Positions 13,027-15,078 of a stretch of 15,078 bases of DNA are shown piece after piece. The notes below the pieces were generated by a model. It worked only from the letters and a program-made list of their open reading frames with translations, was not told the origin of the DNA and did not search any database. Position 1 is the stretch's first letter, and every line of letters begins with the position of its first letter. A program made the translations under genes and the position numbers. This stretch comes from a bacterium. GTDB taxonomy: Bacteria; Patescibacteriota; Gracilibacteria; UBA1369; LOWO2-01-FULL-3. The stretch lies in the NCBI GenBank assembly GCA_027622635.1, contig JAQBYK010000018.1, positions 1 to 15,078 of the forward strand, given 5' to 3'.

Positions 13027-14610
13027 CTAGCGTGAACGTGCGTCCAGGCTCTCGCTCCCAACCCCAAAGTCTATGTCTACAGTTCTATCCCAAAGGAAAG
13101 GAGCTAAGGCATGTTTACCCATTTCTCGTATTCCCAGACTTGTGTCTCCACCCATTCCACCAAATCCTGACTGTGCGTCTCCTCCAAGTGTTGGGCGGCA
13201 TACGTGGACCATTCCTACTTCCAAACGATTTATGACTTTACCAATACTTCTGCGACTTTCGGTGTAAATAGATGCTGCATGTTTGTGTCCAACTGTTTCG
13301 TTGGCTACTCTGATGGCTTCGTCTATATCTTGGACTTTGCATAGACCCGCCACCGGTCCAAAAATTTCTTGGCGTAGTGCGAGGTGACTTTCGTCATCGG
13401 GATTGCCTTCCAGGATGGTTGGTTCCATATAGTGACCGTCTTTGTATATGCCTTCTGTAAGAGCATTGCCTCCTATTACAAGTTCCATGCCGTTTCTCGT
13501 GGCTGCTTGTATTGAGTTTATTGCTTTTGTTACAGCTTGTTCTGAAACAAGTGGTCCGACTTGAGTTTCCGGATCTGATCCCGGACCGATTTTTAATGCT
13601 CTGGTTTTTTCTACTACGAGTCTTTTGAATTCCTCATATACTTCCTCGAGTACAATAAATCGGCTTGTGGCTGTACATCTTTGTCCTTCTCCCATTGCAA
13701 AACCGTTGACTGCTTGAGTTGCGGCTTCTTCGAGGTCCGCATCTTTGTCGACTATGATGGCATTTTGACCGCCCATTTCTGCAACGAAATGTCTTGGGTC
13801 AAGAGGGTTGTCACCACGCTCTGATATTGCCATTTTTAGAAGAATTTTTCCAACTTCTGTCGATCCGGTAAATGAAATGGCTTGTACAGCAGGGTTTTTG
13901 ACCATGGCTTCAACTACATCCGGTCCACCGTGTACCAGGTTTATTAGTCCGAGATATTTTGGATTGATTGCTCTTTGTGCGTCTTCTCCCTCTATTGAAA
14001 GTTCGGCAACTTGTCTTATTGCTTCATTTAAGAGTTTACAGAAAAGTTGTGCGCTTTTTGGTGCGGCCGGTGATGGTTTGATTACAACAGGACAACCGGC
14101 AATGAGTGCCGGGGCGACTTTCCATGCTGTAACTGCAAGGGGAAAATTAAAAGGAGTGATGATACCGGCTACCCCTACAGGTTTGCTGTCTGTATATAGG
14201 AGGACATCTGCCTGGTCTGAAGGGATTACATCGCCCTCTGCGTCTGTTGCCAGTCCCGACATATAATTTAGAATTCTTCTGGTTTTTTCTACTTCTCCCA
14301 GTGCTCCTGCTCTCGTTTTGCCTACTTCTGTTACCATTGCGTCTGCAAAGCGAGTTTGCCAGTCTGGGTTTTCTAGAAGGGCTGCTGCTTTTCTGATGAC
14401 TTCGCCTCGAACTCTTCTGCTTGTTGCTGCCCAATCTGAAGTTGTGTTTTCTGCTGCTGCGACTGCTGCGTCCATGTGTTCAGCTGTACCAACGTGGAAG
14501 AGTGATGCTACCTGATTGATATTAGCCGGATTAAGCCTTTCTTCTATTTCTCCGTCAAATACTTCCAGTCCTCCGATAAGGTGACCTAGTTTTGGTGGCA
14601 TTCCTGACAT
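13027..14610 (-). CDS. NAD(P)+-dependent aldehyde dehydrogenase
   Basis: 527 aa, slightly longer than the usual 480-500. The ALDH fold is complete: TPFNFP (the oxyanion-hole Asn region), KPSPAAPKSA cofactor loop, FTGSTEVGK nucleotide-binding turn, general base Glu278 in EMGGQNA, catalytic Cys312 in GEGQRCTATSR, and EIFGPV. The overall look is closest to 2-oxoglutarate-semialdehyde-type ALDHs, whose usual role is oxidising sugar-acid derived aldehydes, but the substrate cannot be told from sequence. The ATG at 14610 is chosen because the upstream TTG at 14667 is part of a TTGACA -35. It stands alone, with no pathway partners nearby. Confidence 0.93.
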   Translation of the reverse strand: MSGMPPKLGHLIGGLEVFDGEIEERLNPANINQVASLFHVGTAEHMDAAVAAAENTTSDWAATSRRVRGEVIRKAAALLENPDWQTRFADAMVTEVGKTRAGALGEVEKTRRILNYMSGLATDAEGDVIPSDQADVLLYTDSKPVGVAGIITPFNFPLAVTAWKVAPALIAGCPVVIKPSPAAPKSAQLFCKLLNEAIRQVAELSIEGEDAQRAINPKYLGLINLVHGGPDVVEAMVKNPAVQAISFTGSTEVGKILLKMAISERGDNPLDPRHFVAEMGGQNAIIVDKDADLEEAATQAVNGFAMGEGQRCTATSRFIVLEEVYEEFKRLVVEKTRALKIGPGSDPETQVGPLVSEQAVTKAINSIQAATRNGMELVIGGNALTEGIYKDGHYMEPTILEGNPDDESHLALRQEIFGPVAGLCKVQDIDEAIRVANETVGHKHAASIYTESRRSIGKVINRLEVGMVHVCRPTLGGDAQSGFGGMGGDTSLGIREMGKHALAPFLWDRTVDIDFGVGSESLDARSR

Positions 14611-14620
14611 GATAAAGGTG

Positions 14621-14667
14621 TTTAAATTTAGGAGAGTAAGGGTACTTTTGTGAGATTTTTTTGTCAA
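14621..14667 (-). promoter_or_regulatory. Promoter candidates of the aldehyde dehydrogenase gene
   Basis: Minus strand: TTGACA (14662-14667) with a weak TACCCT -10 (14639-14644) 17 bases on. Alternatively TTTAAA (14621-14626) ends ten bases before the ATG at 14610, the spacing seen at other genes, but then no matching -35 exists. No Shine-Dalgarno is visible. Confidence 0.4.
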
Positions 14668-14685
14668 GAAAATGTGTGGTGGTGG

Positions 14686-14941
14686 TTTTATACGGGGATT
14701 TTTTGGAAATCACGGATCCCCAGATCCCAACTTCTATTGCTCCGCATTTTCCCCGGGGATTTTCCCTCGATTCTCTCGATTCCCTCGATTCTCTCGATTC
14801 CCCAACTTTCTATTGTTCCGATTTTTCCCGGGGATTTTTTGTCAAATACCCAGACCCCACCAATTCTCAACCACCCAAACCCCAAAACCAACAGAACCAG
14901 GATCCACATTATTGTTAACCATTTCCCCCGGGGATTTTTTT
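14686..14941. repeat. Gene-free array of CCCGGGGA repeats
   Basis: Three copies of an approximately 35-40 base unit: 14726-14763, 14801-14840 and 14908-14941. The first two begin CCCAACTT(T)CTATTG and end with a CCCGGGGATTTT core; the third keeps the TATTGTT block and core. A half core (CGGGGATTTTTTGG) lies at about 14693-14706. Seen on the minus strand the cores match those at 6766 and 7621. The open frames here are repeat-driven and not convincing as genes. Confidence 0.75.
14764..14799 (+). repeat. Tandem repeat, 4 x 9 bases
   Basis: Four units alternate CCCTCGATT and CTCTCGATT, equal to two exact 18-base units, between the first and second CCCGGGGA repeats. Likely replication slippage; copy number may vary between strains. 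Confidence 0.85.
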
Positions 14942-15078
14942 GACTTGACGCAAACCCGACACGAGAAAAATTGTCCATTAATTTTCACCCTCCTCTATCA
15001 TTCGAAAAATTATAATTTCAAAATCAAAAATCACTGAAAAACCGACAAGGTGAGTGTCTACTCACCCCCTGCTTCCCA
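14942..15078 (+). other. Gene-free window end with TATAAT and hairpin
   Basis: No coding region is convincing. A plus-strand TATAAT lies at 15011-15016 without a clear -35. A perfect hairpin GGTGAGT-GTCT-ACTCACC follows at 15049-15066. The two could be the start of a structured leader for a gene beyond the window. The hairpin has no adjoining T run on either strand, so a terminator is less likely. Confidence 0.4.

Noticed and set aside
14611..14667. Longer aldehyde dehydrogenase from a TTG at 14667
   Set aside because: The TTG again belongs to a TTGACA -35-like site, and the extra 19 residues do not resemble an ALDH N-terminus.
14686..14941. CRISPR array
   Set aside because: Units are few, imperfect and unevenly spaced (about 75 and 107 bases), and no cas genes are present.
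14688..14978. 96-aa and overlapping ORFs in the 14.7-14.9 kb region on both strands
   Set aside because: Their sequences are translations of the CCCGGGGA and 9-base repeats, with no start signals.

Overview
This is a bacterial chromosomal segment, moderately AT-rich by eye, with short intergenic gaps and many small genes of unknown function. It reads with the standard bacterial code: leuC, leuD and leuA all end in TGA at the C-terminus expected for their families, which argues against the UGA=Gly code of Gracilibacteria/Absconditabacteria. An S-layer-homology protein with a YfaP/DUF2135-like C-terminus, the small genes and the very compact promoters suggest a candidate-phyla-radiation lineage, perhaps Peregrinibacteria. 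That placement is an inference.

Layout. 1-230: C-terminus of an HNH nuclease cut by the window edge. 191-548: on the minus strand a promoter, a strongly structured RNA region and the 5' piece of a broken, GC-rich ORF. 568-1464 (-): kinase-like protein. 1545-1871 (+): small membrane protein. 1894-6697 (+): leucine operon leuCDBA, preceded by a complete transcription attenuator. 6698-6910: palindrome- and repeat-rich spacer. 6911-8248 (+): putative lipoprotein and thioredoxin-like protein. 8245-11893 (-): SLH protein, a 65-aa conserved small protein, a membrane protein, a protein of unknown function and a DUF6629-type membrane protein. 11950-13012 (+): two-gene operon of charged, coiled-coil proteins. 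13027-14610 (-): aldehyde dehydrogenase. 14611-15078: gene-free, repeat-rich region.

The clearest functional unit is the leu region. A TTGACA-N17-TAGAAT promoter sits ten bases before a 19-codon leader ORF (MIKFFIKSSAQKLMLLLGS). Its four Leu codons are CTG/CTA/CTC/CTA, whereas leuC uses almost only TTG, TTA and CTT. Three mutually exclusive helices follow, the last an intrinsic terminator six bases before leuC. This is the textbook arrangement for ribosome-mediated attenuation by leucine starvation. The operon supplies isopropylmalate synthase, isomerase (two subunits) and dehydrogenase. No valine/isoleucine genes or transaminase are present.

A second window-wide theme is promoter placement. 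For most transcription units the -10 element ends only 6-10 bases before the start codon and no Shine-Dalgarno sequence is visible, which predicts leaderless or nearly leaderless mRNAs. A third theme is a dispersed repeat with a TCCCCGGGGA core, seen five times and only between genes.
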